A DNA stretch of 64,000 bases from Caldipriscus sp964426895 (GCA_964426895.1 CAYRSH010000001.1:1-64000), one strand, 5' to 3'; positions 9,384-18,147 are shown, counted from the first letter of the stretch. Numbers and translations are program-made. The notes: a model not told the origin generated them from the sequence alone.

Positions 9384-10133
9384 ACCCATAACCGTTAAAA
9401 CTTCCCTGAAAACTATGGCGGCTATTGTACCGCAATGGTGGGAATAATCCAAGGTTGGTAAATATTCCAAGAGTTCCGCACCTATAATCTTTCCCTTTAA
9501 ACTCCTTAAAATCCCAATGAAATCCCTAAATGTAAAACCCATTGGTTCGGGATTACTAACCGCTGGGAAAAACGAGGGGTCAAAAAAGTCAAAATCAAAG
9601 GATAGATAAATCACCTTATTTTCATTTACAAATTCTTCCAAGCCTTCAATACCAAACCTGCATCCAAATTCCGGTTCGTATTCTTCCTCTCCAACAGTCC
9701 TATATCCGAATGTTCCCACTTTAAAACCCATTTCTTCAAGCCTTCTCATAACCGTGGCATGCGAATACTTCCCACCGAAATTGTTCCATCTATCCAAATG
9801 TGCGTCAAGGTGTAAAATCGCAAAATCACCAAATTTTTCAGCCAAAACCGGAACGGTAATCAAACTTATGGTATGGTCTCCACCTAAGAATAAAACCTTC
9901 CCTTCAACCAGACCCTTTAACCTTTCCTTTATTTCCTTTAACCTATCCTCAACCCTTAAATCAAAGTTGATCCAAATATCCCCAAAATCCTCGTATTCGG
10001 GCATAAAAGCATTAAAATGTGGACTATACCTATCTATTCCCCATAGGTGCCACCTAATATGCGAGGGTCCCAAAGCCGCACCCCTTAAAAAGTTTTCCGA
10101 AGTCTCAAACGGAATACCTATAACCCTTATCAT
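9378..10133 (-). CDS. Arginase/agmatinase-family ureohydrolase
   Basis: 251 residues with a complete binuclear Mn site: GGDH (84-87), DAHLD (110-114) and SFDFDFFDP (178-186). The 'YSHAT' stretch after the second motif matches agmatinases better than arginases, so putrescine formation from agmatine (polyamine synthesis) is the best guess. It is shorter than typical SpeB (~300). The start overlaps the epimerase stop by 4 nt. A formiminoglutamase-like or guanidine-acting role cannot be excluded. Confidence 0.8.
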   Translation of the reverse strand: MIRVIGIPFETSENFLRGAALGPSHIRWHLWGIDRYSPHFNAFMPEYEDFGDIWINFDLRVEDRLKEIKERLKGLVEGKVLFLGGDHTISLITVPVLAEKFGDFAILHLDAHLDRWNNFGGKYSHATVMRRLEEMGFKVGTFGYRTVGEEEYEPEFGCRFGIEGLEEFVNENKVIYLSFDFDFFDPSFFPAVSNPEPMGFTFRDFIGILRSLKGKIIGAELLEYLPTLDYSHHCGTIAAIVFREVLTVMGL

Positions 10134-11116
10134 ATCCTCGGCATTTCCGGAAAAATTTCCTTAATCCTATCCCAATTTTCCTTAAACCAATTGTAAGTTA
10201 TTTCTAAACCCGTATAAATATCCGTTTTGGGTTCCCAATTCAACAGGTTTCTTGCCTTTGTAATGTCTGCCTTTGTTTCCATAACATCCGCCTTATTAAA
10301 CTCCAAAAACCTAATTTTTACTTTATTCCCCACAAGGCTTTCCACATGGTTTATAACATTTAATAAGGCCTCATCCGTGGGGTTTCCTATGTTTATAACT
10401 TCAAAACCTTTCATAACCTCATACGCCTTTATAGTCCCCTCAACGACATCCCCTATGAATGTAAATGACCTCCTTTGATTACCATCCCCATAAAGGGGAA
10501 ATTCGCTACCCGAAAAAGCCGAGTAAAATATCTTAAAAATACTCATATCCGGCCTACCAGCCGGACCATAAACGGTAAAATACCTCAAAACAAAGGCATC
10601 TATTCCGTAAAGGTGATGGTATGTGTATAATAAATTTTCTGCGGCCTTCTTGCTTACCGCATAGGGTGATATGGGTGTATCCGTTTTCATACCTTCAACA
10701 AAGGGGGGTTTATGCCCGGCATATATGGAAGATGTTGATGCCATAAGGATTTTTCTTACTCCGAATTCCAACATAACCTTTAATATGTTCAATGTTCCCA
10801 AGGTATTCACCCTTATATACCCCTCGGGGTTTTGTATGCTTGCCCTAACCCCGGCCTTTGCGCCTATATGTAAAACTCCCGAAAAGTTTCTATTTTTAAA
10901 CACCTTTCTAAGGCTTTCATATTCGGTAAAATCCACATCGTAAAACTCAAAGTTAGGATAACCCTTCAACATTTCAAGTCTTAAAAGTTTGTAATCCTTG
11001 GGATAATAGGGGTCAAAATTATCAATACCCACAACTTTATATCCCCTTTTGAGGAGTGCTTTTGCCAAAAAGGAGCCTATAAACCCACCAACACCCGTAA
11101 TTAAAACCTCGTCCAA
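10130..11116 (-). CDS. NAD-dependent sugar-nucleotide epimerase/dehydratase
   Basis: 328-residue extended SDR. The Rossmann motif 'GVGGFIGS' starts at residue 8 and the catalytic YxxxK is 'YAVSKKAAE'. 'YFTVYGPAGRPDMS' is typical of UDP-glucuronate/UDP-glucose 4-epimerase relatives. It probably supplies a sugar for surface polysaccharide. The start is TTG at 11116; it must be close to this, because the first beta-strand follows at once. That TTG is only 4 nt after the 3' end of tRNA-Tyr, so the mRNA is co-transcribed with, and probably released by processing of, the tRNA. Confidence 0.88.
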   Translation of the reverse strand: MDEVLITGVGGFIGSFLAKALLKRGYKVVGIDNFDPYYPKDYKLLRLEMLKGYPNFEFYDVDFTEYESLRKVFKNRNFSGVLHIGAKAGVRASIQNPEGYIRVNTLGTLNILKVMLEFGVRKILMASTSSIYAGHKPPFVEGMKTDTPISPYAVSKKAAENLLYTYHHLYGIDAFVLRYFTVYGPAGRPDMSIFKIFYSAFSGSEFPLYGDGNQRRSFTFIGDVVEGTIKAYEVMKGFEVINIGNPTDEALLNVINHVESLVGNKVKIRFLEFNKADVMETKADITKARNLLNWEPKTDIYTGLEITYNWFKENWDRIKEIFPEMPRI

Positions 11117-11120
11117 AAAG

Positions 11121-11204
11121 TGGTGGGGGAGGGATTTGAACCCCCGAAGGCGTTACGCCACCAGGTTTACAGCCTGGCCCCTTTGGCCGCTCGGGAACCC
11201 CACC
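11121..11204 (-). tRNA. tRNA-Tyr (anticodon GTA)
   Basis: An 84-nt class II tRNA with acceptor stem GGTGGGG/CCCCACC, discriminator A, a long variable arm and anticodon loop CTGTAAA (GTA). CCA is not encoded. The GUA anticodon makes it a queuosine substrate, and queF is encoded at 52.9 kb. The 3' end lies 4 nt (CTTT) before the TTG start of the epimerase gene. Confidence 0.97.
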
Positions 11205-11300
11205 GGAAGTGGATATTATAAGGGTGAAGGGTTTATCGTTTTCCGCTTAATATCATTCCCTTCACGGAGGTTTTAATTTCGCCAGTATAATATCCGCTTA
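11205..11300. promoter_or_regulatory. Divergent promoter region tRNA-Tyr / ABC transporter
   Basis: Minus strand: TATAAT at 11215-11220, 10 nt before the first tRNA base, preceded by TTCACCC as at the tRNA-Lys promoter. Plus strand: TATAAT at 11286-11291, 9 nt before the ATG at 11301. Both products would have almost no 5' leader. Confidence 0.7.
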
Positions 11301-11960
11301 ATGTTAAAAGTTGGAGGGTTATTAAAGGTTTATGGAAGAAAGGCCGTTTTAAAAGATTTGGACCTTTTGGTTGAAGAGGGTGAAAGGGTTTTCATTTTGG
11401 CCCCAAACGGTTATGGAAAAACCACATTTTTAAAAATTCTCGCAAACATTGAACCATTTCAAAAAGGGGAAATTGCCATATACGATATAAAAATTCCATC
11501 CGCAAAGAGTAGGAGACTTATATCCTATGTTAGCGAGAGGGATAACCTCTATCCGGGTTTTAAAATTTATGAAATTTTGAAATTTGTCGGGAGTTTTTGG
11601 GAAATAAACAAAGATTTGTTCGAAAACTTTTTGGGGCTTTTGAATTTGGACCCTTGGCGTAAGTATGGTGAGTTTTCAAAAGGGGAAAGGACACTTATAA
11701 GGATAGCCATAGGGCTTTCCGTAAAGGCAAAATTGTATTTAATAGATGAACCCTTATCCTCCCTTGATTTCGTGTTAAGGGAAAAGGTGGTTAGGATGAT
11801 GAAAGAAAAAGGAGAAGGAACATTTATATTTACATCCCATCAGATAGACGAACTTTCAGACTTTGCCACGAGGTTTGTCTTTTTAAAGAATGGAAAATTC
11901 GTTGAAGAAACTTTTGAAAGGGATAGGGTTAAGGATATATACAAGGAGTTGTTTGCATGA
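11301..11960 (+). CDS. ABC transporter ATP-binding protein
   Basis: 219-residue nucleotide-binding subunit. The Walker A is 'APNGYGKTT' (34-42), a variant with Tyr and Thr in place of the usual GAGKS. The signature is degenerate ('FSKGERTL') and the Walker B is 'LYLIDEPLSSLD', followed by the H-loop 'FTSHQIDELS'. It pairs with the permease that overlaps it by 4 nt, as in simple ABC-2 type exporters. The substrate is unknown. The start is 9 nt after TATAAT. Confidence 0.85.
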   Translation: MLKVGGLLKVYGRKAVLKDLDLLVEEGERVFILAPNGYGKTTFLKILANIEPFQKGEIAIYDIKIPSAKSRRLISYVSERDNLYPGFKIYEILKFVGSFWEINKDLFENFLGLLNLDPWRKYGEFSKGERTLIRIAIGLSVKAKLYLIDEPLSSLDFVLREKVVRMMKEKGEGTFIFTSHQIDELSDFATRFVFLKNGKFVEETFERDRVKDIYKELFA

Positions 11961-12637
11961 GGGCATTATTGTGGAAGGATTTTAAAATTACGAAGTGGTG
12001 GATACTCTCCAACATTTTGATAATATCTACCATAGGTGGCATAGGCTTATACCTGTCTTATTATAGAAATTTCCCCGGTTTTATCCCCATATTATTATCG
12101 GGCGTGGGTATATTCTTTTGGAGTTTTATATCGGGTATGGCGCACTATTTCAACGAGGATAACGGGAACCTTAGGGAATTTTTGAACACTCTGCCCGTTC
12201 ATAGGTGTAAAATACTACTTTCAAAATGGATATTATTGGCTATTGAAAACGCTTTATATTGGCTCCTTTTCTTTCTGTTCTTTTACTTTTCAGCCCGGCC
12301 TTTTCTGGATACCACTGATTATTCGGTGGATGGGGTAGTCGTATCCTATATATTATCCCTTTTAACGACATTAACGATATCATCCCTGTCCCTTTCAATC
12401 TCATCTTTTACAAAGGAACTTCCCGCAAGGTGGTTTTTAACGGTCCTTTTGGTTATACTCTCCTTAATCGCTTTGCAGTTTATACCCGCACCAAAGATAA
12501 CATTTAAAATTACGGAAATGTACCTCGGGGAGAATGTTAAACCTTATGTTGATATTGGTTATACCGTAAAAAATTTCTTGGCATCTTTATGCGTTTTGGT
12601 TGTTAGTTCCCTTTGGGTTAGTAAGAGGGGTATTTGA
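11957..12637 (+). CDS. ABC-2-type transporter permease
   Basis: 226-residue protein with about six hydrophobic segments, opening with 'MRALLWKDFKITKWW', the amphipathic elbow common in ABC-2 permeases. It is ATGA-coupled to the ATPase gene. Export of a lipid, peptide or drug is possible; nothing in the sequence fixes the substrate. Confidence 0.75.
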   Translation: MRALLWKDFKITKWWILSNILIISTIGGIGLYLSYYRNFPGFIPILLSGVGIFFWSFISGMAHYFNEDNGNLREFLNTLPVHRCKILLSKWILLAIENALYWLLFFLFFYFSARPFLDTTDYSVDGVVVSYILSLLTTLTISSLSLSISSFTKELPARWFLTVLLVILSLIALQFIPAPKITFKITEMYLGENVKPYVDIGYTVKNFLASLCVLVVSSLWVSKRGI

Positions 12638-12651
12638 AAATTTTACGGGGG

Positions 12652-12657
12652 TAAAAT
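12652..12657 (+). promoter_or_regulatory. -10 box of frr (TAAAAT, 8 nt before ATG)
   Basis: TAAAAT, then ACACGCTT, then the frr ATG at 12666. The short gap between the permease stop and frr contains this promoter and no Shine-Dalgarno sequence. Confidence 0.6.
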
Positions 12658-12665
12658 ACACGCTT

Positions 12666-13220
12666 ATGAACGAGGTATTTAAGGATGCCGAAAAGAGGAT
12701 GAAGGAAGCCGTTGAGCATTTAAAAAGGGAGTATAAGAGGTTGAGGGCCAGCAGGGCAAACCCCGCAATATTGGAGGGGGTGAAGGTGAATTATTACGGT
12801 CAATTGATACCTATAAATCAAATAGCGAGTATTACGGCGGCTGAGGGGAGACTTTTAATAATAAATCCTTGGGATGCCAATGCTCTACCCGAAATAGAGA
12901 GGGCAATAATAGCCGCCAACCTAAACCTCACCCCGAAAAAGGAGGGTAAGGTTTTAAAAATAGAAATCCCTCCCCTTTCCGAGGAGAGGAGGAAGGAATT
13001 GGTAAAGTTGGCAAAACAGATGGCAGAAGAGGCCAAGATTCACATAAGGAATGTCCGTAGGGATGCCATAGAAAAAATTAGGGAGATGGAGAAGAATAAG
13101 GAAATTACTGAGGATGATAGGTATAGGGGTGAGGAACAAATCCAAAAAATTACGGATAAATTCATAGAGGAGGTGGATAAGGCCTTTAAAGAAAAGGAGA
13201 AAGAAATCCTTGAAGAATAA
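12666..13220 (+). CDS. frr: Ribosome recycling factor
   Basis: Splits post-termination ribosomes together with EF-G. 184 residues, with the conserved 'LRASRANPAILEGVKVNYYG' region early in the protein and 'IPPLSEERRKELVKLAKQ' in the middle. The frame is open to 12600, but the family start 'MNEVFKDAEKRM' and the TAAAAT box 8 nt upstream select ATG at 12666. It heads an frr-uppS-cdsA operon, a widely conserved order, with an 11-nt overlap into uppS. Confidence 0.95.
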   Translation: MNEVFKDAEKRMKEAVEHLKREYKRLRASRANPAILEGVKVNYYGQLIPINQIASITAAEGRLLIINPWDANALPEIERAIIAANLNLTPKKEGKVLKIEIPPLSEERRKELVKLAKQMAEEAKIHIRNVRRDAIEKIREMEKNKEITEDDRYRGEEQIQKITDKFIEEVDKAFKEKEKEILEE

Positions 13221-13899
13221 CATCCCTTACCATGTTGGGATAATAATGGATGGTAATGGTAGGTGGGCTAAGATCAGGGGTTTGCCGAGGGTTATGGGTC
13301 ATAGGGTTGGGGTTGAATCCGTCCGTTCGGTTGTTAGGGTTGCAAAAAGGGTTGGAATAAAATACCTCACCCTTTACACCTTTTCCTCGGAAAATTGGCA
13401 AAGACCAAAGGAAGAGGTTTCATATCTTATGTACCTCCTCAAGACATTGTTGATAAAAGAGGTTGAGGATTTAAACAGGCAGGGGGTTAGGGTTAGGGCT
13501 ATAGGAAGGCTTGAAAGCCTCGGGAAAGAGGTTTTGGAGGCGTTGAACTTTGCAATGGATAAGACGAAAAACAATAGGGATTTGAACCTGTACTTGGCCT
13601 TATCCTACGGGGGTAGGCAGGAGATAGTGGATGCCGTAAACAGGGCATTAAAAGCCGGTATTAAAGAGGTTGATGAGGAAACTTTTAGGAATTTCCTCTA
13701 CGATCCCGAATTACCGGATGTGGATTTACTAATAAGAACGGCCGGCGAGTATAGGATTTCCAATTTCCTTTTATGGCATACCGCATATGCGGAATTATAC
13801 ATAACGGATGTATTATGGCCGGATTTTCGCGAAGAGGAATTTTTAAAAGCGATAGAGGATTTTTCAAAGAGGGTTAGAAAGTTTGGAAAGGTTGTATGA
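13210..13899 (+). CDS. uppS: Isoprenyl transferase (undecaprenyl diphosphate synthase)
   Basis: cis-prenyltransferase that makes the C55 lipid carrier for peptidoglycan and polysaccharide synthesis. 229 residues, with the signature 'VGIIMDGNGRWAK' (catalytic Asp) near the N-terminus and the C-terminal 'PDVDLLIRTAGEYRISNFLL'. The start is TTG at 13210, inside the end of frr; no better start exists without losing the signature. It overlaps cdsA by 17 nt. Confidence 0.94.
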   Translation: MKNNIPYHVGIIMDGNGRWAKIRGLPRVMGHRVGVESVRSVVRVAKRVGIKYLTLYTFSSENWQRPKEEVSYLMYLLKTLLIKEVEDLNRQGVRVRAIGRLESLGKEVLEALNFAMDKTKNNRDLNLYLALSYGGRQEIVDAVNRALKAGIKEVDEETFRNFLYDPELPDVDLLIRTAGEYRISNFLLWHTAYAELYITDVLWPDFREEEFLKAIEDFSKRVRKFGKVV

Positions 13900-14665
13900 T
13901 TTATCTAAAAGGATTTTAGGTGTTGTTTTAATCCTACCCCCCTTTGCCTTGGCCTTTTGGCTTGGGGGAATATATTTCAAACTGGCAATATTCATAGCCA
14001 TAATCGTTTTGTATTATGAAATATACCGCTTGGTTGTTAATAGGTTCAGTTTGTTGAGTTTTTTGGTGGGCTTGTTCTCAATAGGTTTGGCGTTTTGGGA
14101 GGGCGGATTTATCCCATCATTTATACTGCTGTTTATATTCGGTATTGTAAATTACCTTTTGGGTTTTAGCGTTAAAGAGGCCCTTATACTTTTGGCCGTG
14201 GCGGTATATATTTTGGTGCCCGCAAACATAATAATAACTTTGAGGGAATTCTCCTTTGAATTGTGCCTTTTTGTATTGGCGGTCAATTGGTCATTTGATA
14301 CTGGTGCATATTTCTTCGGCAAGTTCCTCGGAAAGAGAAAAATATTTACGAGTATTAGTTCCGGTAAAACCTTGGAAGGTTTGTTGGGCGGTTTGTTAAT
14401 AAGCGGTATTGTTGGCGGAATATTGGGGTATATCTTTTGGGGATTTGGTAAGTTGCTTTTTTACCTGCTAACCGGAATATACATAGGGATGTTTGCCCAA
14501 CTCGGAGATTTGGTTGAATCCGCTTTAAAAAGGGAAAAAGGTGTTAAGGACTCCGGTAAGATTATGCCCGGTCATGGGGGATTGTTTGATAGGGTTGATA
14601 GTTTAATAATGTCTTTGGCTGGTTTCTTCCTTTTGTTCAGGTTTTTCGGTTATATCTACTCATAA
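13883..14665 (+). CDS. cdsA: Phosphatidate cytidylyltransferase
   Basis: Multi-pass membrane enzyme making CDP-diacylglycerol, or a CDP-activated ether lipid if archaeal-type lipids are made. 260 residues with about eight hydrophobic segments and the family signature 'KDSGKIMPGHGGLFDRVDS' near the C-terminus. The start is TTG at 13883 within uppS. The 3' end overlaps the convergent ftsL-like gene by 10 bp. Confidence 0.93.
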   Translation: MERLYDLSKRILGVVLILPPFALAFWLGGIYFKLAIFIAIIVLYYEIYRLVVNRFSLLSFLVGLFSIGLAFWEGGFIPSFILLFIFGIVNYLLGFSVKEALILLAVAVYILVPANIIITLREFSFELCLFVLAVNWSFDTGAYFFGKFLGKRKIFTSISSGKTLEGLLGGLLISGIVGGILGYIFWGFGKLLFYLLTGIYIGMFAQLGDLVESALKREKGVKDSGKIMPGHGGLFDRVDSLIMSLAGFFLLFRFFGYIYS

Positions 14666-14838
14666 GGTTTTGAAAACCTCAGAAATTTAACGCTATCCTC
14701 AATCCAAGAGGTTTTCCTGAGTTCATTTCTTTTTACCGCTATTTCCCTACTCAAAATGGTAATCGTGTAAGAGTTCATAACGGCGCTTATGAGGAGGATA
14801 AGGGAGATTATGAGGATGTGGATAATAATTCCCCTCAT
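14656..14838 (-). CDS. FtsL-like small membrane protein (60 aa)
   Basis: One transmembrane segment ('IIIHILIISLILLISAVM', about 3-20) followed by a short helical, coiled-coil-like region rich in charged residues. It starts within the rsmH stop (ATGA). This is the position and topology of the divisome protein FtsL in the dcw cluster, where ftsL follows rsmH. It is shorter than usual FtsL (80-120 aa) and sequence alone cannot prove identity, so no symbol is assigned. Confidence 0.6.
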   Translation of the reverse strand: MRGIIIHILIISLILLISAVMNSYTITILSREIAVKRNELRKTSWIEDSVKFLRFSKPYE

Positions 14839-15764
14839 TTTATCTTAAAAGGGTTTGCAAACCTTATATCCCTTAAAAGCCTGTGGTAATCCACCTCGTC
14901 AACCTTTATGAAAACCCTCATCTTTGCGGATCTGCTTCTCGGGTTTTCCCCAATCTCTTCTCGCGTAGGGGTTATTGGTTTTCCCGTTATATCCTCTACG
15001 AATGGGAAATATCTAAGACTTTTTACCATCCTGTCTTCCAAGGAATGGAAGGTTATAACAACCAACCTCCCGCCAACCTTTAAATACTTTAAGGCCAAGG
15101 CTAAACCCTTCCTTAGGTTTTCCAGTTCGTCATTAACATATATCCTCAAAGCCTGCCAAACCCTCGCCTTTGCTTTTGACCTTAAAGGTGGTGGATAAAC
15201 GGAATCCACAACCTTTGAAATGTGCGTAGTTTTTATAACATCTACCTCTTTTACAACTCTATGGATTTTTTTGGCAATTATCCTTGATTTTCTTTCTTCC
15301 CCATAAATCCTTAAAATCCTTTCAATTTCCCTTTCGTCCAATTCTTTTAAGATCTCATAAGCGGGTTTCCCCTCATTTGGGTTGAACCTTAGGTCTAAAA
15401 CCTCGTCCTTTTTAAAAGAAAAACCCCTACGGTTTTCCAAGGAAACGGAGGAAATTCCCAAATCAAAAAAAGCCCTATCAATATAACTTAAACCCAATTT
15501 TAGCATCACCTTATCAAGGTTTTCGTATCCCGTGTTAAAGAGTTTTATATTGGATAACGCGGGGATTTTTGGGGACACTAAGGAATATGTAAATGGGTCT
15601 TTCTCCAAGGCTATAAGCAAACCGGGTTTTATCCTTTCTGCTATTTCAAACCCATGCCCTCCCAAACCTAATGTGGCATCCAAAACAATTAAACCCTCCT
15701 TTAAATCCAAAAGTTCTATCGCTTCCTTAAATAAAACGGGTGTGTGGGCTAAATTTTCAGCCAT
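14835..15764 (-). CDS. rsmH: 16S rRNA (cytosine-1402-N4)-methyltransferase RsmH
   Basis: SAM-dependent methyltransferase acting on C1402 of 16S rRNA. The SAM site is 'LDATLGLGGHG' and 'DLGISSVSLENRRGFSF' is a family signature; the C-terminus has 'VVITFHSLEDRMVKSLRYF'. I chose ATG 15764 (MAENLAHTPVLF), which matches the family N-terminus. A TTG at 15788 is possible. It lies at the start of the dcw cluster in most bacteria, but no mraZ precedes it here; an outer-membrane-type protein does. Confidence 0.94.
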   Translation of the reverse strand: MAENLAHTPVLFKEAIELLDLKEGLIVLDATLGLGGHGFEIAERIKPGLLIALEKDPFTYSLVSPKIPALSNIKLFNTGYENLDKVMLKLGLSYIDRAFFDLGISSVSLENRRGFSFKKDEVLDLRFNPNEGKPAYEILKELDEREIERILRIYGEERKSRIIAKKIHRVVKEVDVIKTTHISKVVDSVYPPPLRSKAKARVWQALRIYVNDELENLRKGLALALKYLKVGGRLVVITFHSLEDRMVKSLRYFPFVEDITGKPITPTREEIGENPRSRSAKMRVFIKVDEVDYHRLLRDIRFANPFKIK

Positions 15765-16525
15765 ATGTAAATCATCACCTCGTTCCAATCAACCCTACCG
15801 CTTTTGGTTTCTACACTTCTTGGATAAACCCCCAAATCAAACCCTAAAACGCGACCGAGTTGGTTCATCTCCTGCCCCACTAAAAACAACGGTTTGTAAG
15901 AACTATCTCCGTATATAGCCCCTGCCCCCAACTTAACCCTTAAATTTTTCGTTAAAGATGTCTCGTACCTCAATATTCCCATGGATTTATACCTGTTTGT
16001 TAGGTAAAACTTCAACTCGGAGAACCTCTCATCTTTTAACGCCACGGATGAAAACATAAGATAGTCTATACCACCGTTTAATCCCCTTAGAACATTCCCC
16101 CCAATGTAAAAGTTATAACCGTATCCGAATAAAGCCTCCAAACCCACAAACCTGTCATCGTTATAAACCTCCCCGGTTAAACCAACGGATATGTTTTTAA
16201 AGGGTGTATAACCCAAACTCAAACCGTAGTTGTAAAAGTTTTCGTTTATATCAATCTCATAGGCGTTTAATTTGTTTTGCTTTATGGAATTATAAAATAC
16301 GCTAAAAGCCAACTTACCGTTTGAATACGAAAAATCCGTTGAGCCGAGGTAATAATTTACGCTTTGGCCGAAATCCATCTGGGTATAACCCGCAAACCCG
16401 TACTGGTCGTATGTTGGGATGGAATAATACCAAAAATTACCCACTACATCCACACCGGCCCTTAAATCCCAACCTTTTGTATAAACGACCTTGTAGGCGG
16501 AAATATATGGGTATAGCAAAAACAT
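15749..16525 (-). CDS. Probable outer-membrane beta-barrel protein (258 aa)
   Basis: Alternating polar and aromatic strands, many Tyr/Phe/Gly, and a C-terminus ending 'VMIYIWLKI' suggest a beta-barrel of about 10-12 strands. I cannot place it in a named family. The N-terminus 'MFLLYPYISAYKVV' contains at most an 8-10-residue hydrophobic stretch; the start is fixed by an in-frame TAA 15 nt upstream and by the TAAAAT box 9 nt upstream. It overlaps rsmH by 16 nt and must be co-transcribed with it. Confidence 0.6.
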   Translation of the reverse strand: MFLLYPYISAYKVVYTKGWDLRAGVDVVGNFWYYSIPTYDQYGFAGYTQMDFGQSVNYYLGSTDFSYSNGKLAFSVFYNSIKQNKLNAYEIDINENFYNYGLSLGYTPFKNISVGLTGEVYNDDRFVGLEALFGYGYNFYIGGNVLRGLNGGIDYLMFSSVALKDERFSELKFYLTNRYKSMGILRYETSLTKNLRVKLGAGAIYGDSSYKPLFLVGQEMNQLGRVLGFDLGVYPRSVETKSGRVDWNEVMIYIWLKI

Positions 16526-16576
16526 AAGTTGGGTATTTTACCGCTGAAAACCCTTCAAGGGTAAAATATCGGCCTT
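16526..16576. promoter_or_regulatory. Bidirectional promoter, barrel gene / hbd (51 bp)
   Basis: Minus-strand TAAAAT at 16535-16540 and plus-strand TAAAAT at 16562-16567, each 9 nt from its start codon and 21 bp apart. The layout 9-6-21-6-9 is the same as at 61573-61623. Any -35 element of one promoter overlaps the -10 of the other. Confidence 0.7.
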
Positions 16577-17437
16577 ATGAATGTGGAAAACATAAAAATC
16601 GTAGGTGTAATAGGTGCAGGGACAATGGGAAACGGTATAGCCCATGTATTTGCCCAATACGGATATTCCGTTAAACTCGTTGATAAGAGCGAGGGGCAGT
16701 TAAAAAAAGCCATGGAAACCATAGAGAAAAACCTACACAGGCAGGCTAAAAAGGGTATAGTATCGGAGGATAGCATAGGCGAAATACTTTCCCGCATACA
16801 AACATCCACGGATATGGGGTTTTTATCGGATGTTGATTTTGTGGTTGAGGCGGTTTTTGAGGAGGAAACCGTAAAGAGGGATGTACTTTCGCATGTTTCC
16901 AGAACCGTAAGGCCGGAGGTTATAATAACATCAAACACATCCTCCATTTCCATTACGAGGTTGGCGAATTACACGGGAAAACCCGAATTGTTTGCGGGTA
17001 TGCATTTCTTTAATCCGGTACCTGTGATGAAACTCGTGGAGGTTGTGAGGGGTTATTCAACATCGGATGAAACGGTAAATGTAATAATAGAACTTGCTAA
17101 AAGGTTGGAGAAGGTTCCCGTTGAGGTTAAGGATTATCCCGGCTTTGTGTCAAACAGGGTTTTAATGCCCATGATAAACGAGGCTATATGGGCTTTGTAT
17201 GAGGGTGTGGCGGATAAAGAAGCCATAGATACCGTTATGAAACTCGGTATGAACCATCCTATGGGACCCTTGCAACTGGCGGACTTTATAGGTTTGGATG
17301 TGTGCTTAAACATTTTACTCGTCCTTTACAACGATTTAAGGGATCCAAAGTATAGGCCTTGTCCTTTACTCGTAAAGATGGTAGAAGCGGGCAAGTTGGG
17401 AAGGAAAACTGGCGAAGGGTTTTATAAGTACGGGTGA
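16577..17437 (+). CDS. 3-hydroxybutyryl-CoA (3-hydroxyacyl-CoA) dehydrogenase
   Basis: NAD-dependent enzyme interconverting 3-hydroxyacyl-CoA and 3-ketoacyl-CoA. 286 residues: N-terminal Rossmann 'GAGTMGNGIAHVFAQYGY', catalytic His in 'GMHFFNPVPVMKLVEVV', 'GFVSNRVLMPMINEA' and a C-terminal dimerisation domain. This is the size of monofunctional Hbd. An acyl-CoA dehydrogenase at 32.2 kb could act in the same pathway. The predicted leader is 0-3 nt. Confidence 0.93.
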   Translation: MNVENIKIVGVIGAGTMGNGIAHVFAQYGYSVKLVDKSEGQLKKAMETIEKNLHRQAKKGIVSEDSIGEILSRIQTSTDMGFLSDVDFVVEAVFEEETVKRDVLSHVSRTVRPEVIITSNTSSISITRLANYTGKPELFAGMHFFNPVPVMKLVEVVRGYSTSDETVNVIIELAKRLEKVPVEVKDYPGFVSNRVLMPMINEAIWALYEGVADKEAIDTVMKLGMNHPMGPLQLADFIGLDVCLNILLVLYNDLRDPKYRPCPLLVKMVEAGKLGRKTGEGFYKYG

Positions 17438-18147
17438 AAGTTCTTGTAATAATTCCCACATACAACGAAGCGGATAATATAGCCGCTTTATTAAAAGAGG
17501 TTCGCAGTTTAAGTGTGGATCCCGATGTTTTGGTAATAGACGATAACTCGCCGGATGGAACGGCCAGAATCGTAAAAACTATTCAGGAGAAGGATAAAAA
17601 GATACATTTATTGGAAAGGCCGAAAAAGATGGGTTTGGGTTCGGCATACATTACCGGATTCAAATGGGCGATAGAAAGGGGTTATGATGTTGTGGTTGAA
17701 ATGGATGCTGATTTTTCCCACGATCCCAAGGATATAGAGCGTATGGTTGAAAACCTTGAAAACTGCGATGTGGTAATAGGTTCAAGGTATGTGAAGGGTG
17801 TTAGCGTTGTTAATTGGCCGATAAGCAGGCTTTTACTCTCATACTTTGCAAACCTCTATGCGAGGATATTTACTGGTGTAAATATTAAGGACTTAACTTC
17901 GGGGTTTAAGGCGATAAAGGTAGAGTGCCTAAAATCCATTGATTTAAACAAAATAAAGTCCGACGGTTATGCCTTCCAAATAGAAATACACTTTTACCTT
18001 TGGGTTAAGGGTTTTAAGGTATGTGAGATGCCGATAATATTTGTTGAAAGGAGGGCGGGAAAATCAAAGTTAAACAGGGGAATAATATGGGAGGCTTTTT
18101 GGATGGTTTTGAGGTTAGGGGTAAAGAGATTATTACGGATGGTGTAA
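17434..18147 (+). CDS. Polyprenol-phosphate mannosyltransferase-like GT2 (DPM1 type)
   Basis: GT-A glycosyltransferase of 237 residues that would transfer a sugar from a nucleotide to a polyprenyl phosphate on the inner membrane face. It has 'VIIPTYNEADN', 'DDNSPDGTA' and 'EMDADFSHDP' (DxD-type region). There is no C-terminal membrane domain, as in the soluble DPM1 class. The GTG start overlaps the previous stop. The next gene overlaps its 3' end by 61 nt, suggesting tight coupling with a lipid-backbone enzyme. Confidence 0.85.
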   Translation: MKVLVIIPTYNEADNIAALLKEVRSLSVDPDVLVIDDNSPDGTARIVKTIQEKDKKIHLLERPKKMGLGSAYITGFKWAIERGYDVVVEMDADFSHDPKDIERMVENLENCDVVIGSRYVKGVSVVNWPISRLLLSYFANLYARIFTGVNIKDLTSGFKAIKVECLKSIDLNKIKSDGYAFQIEIHFYLWVKGFKVCEMPIIFVERRAGKSKLNRGIIWEAFWMVLRLGVKRLLRMV

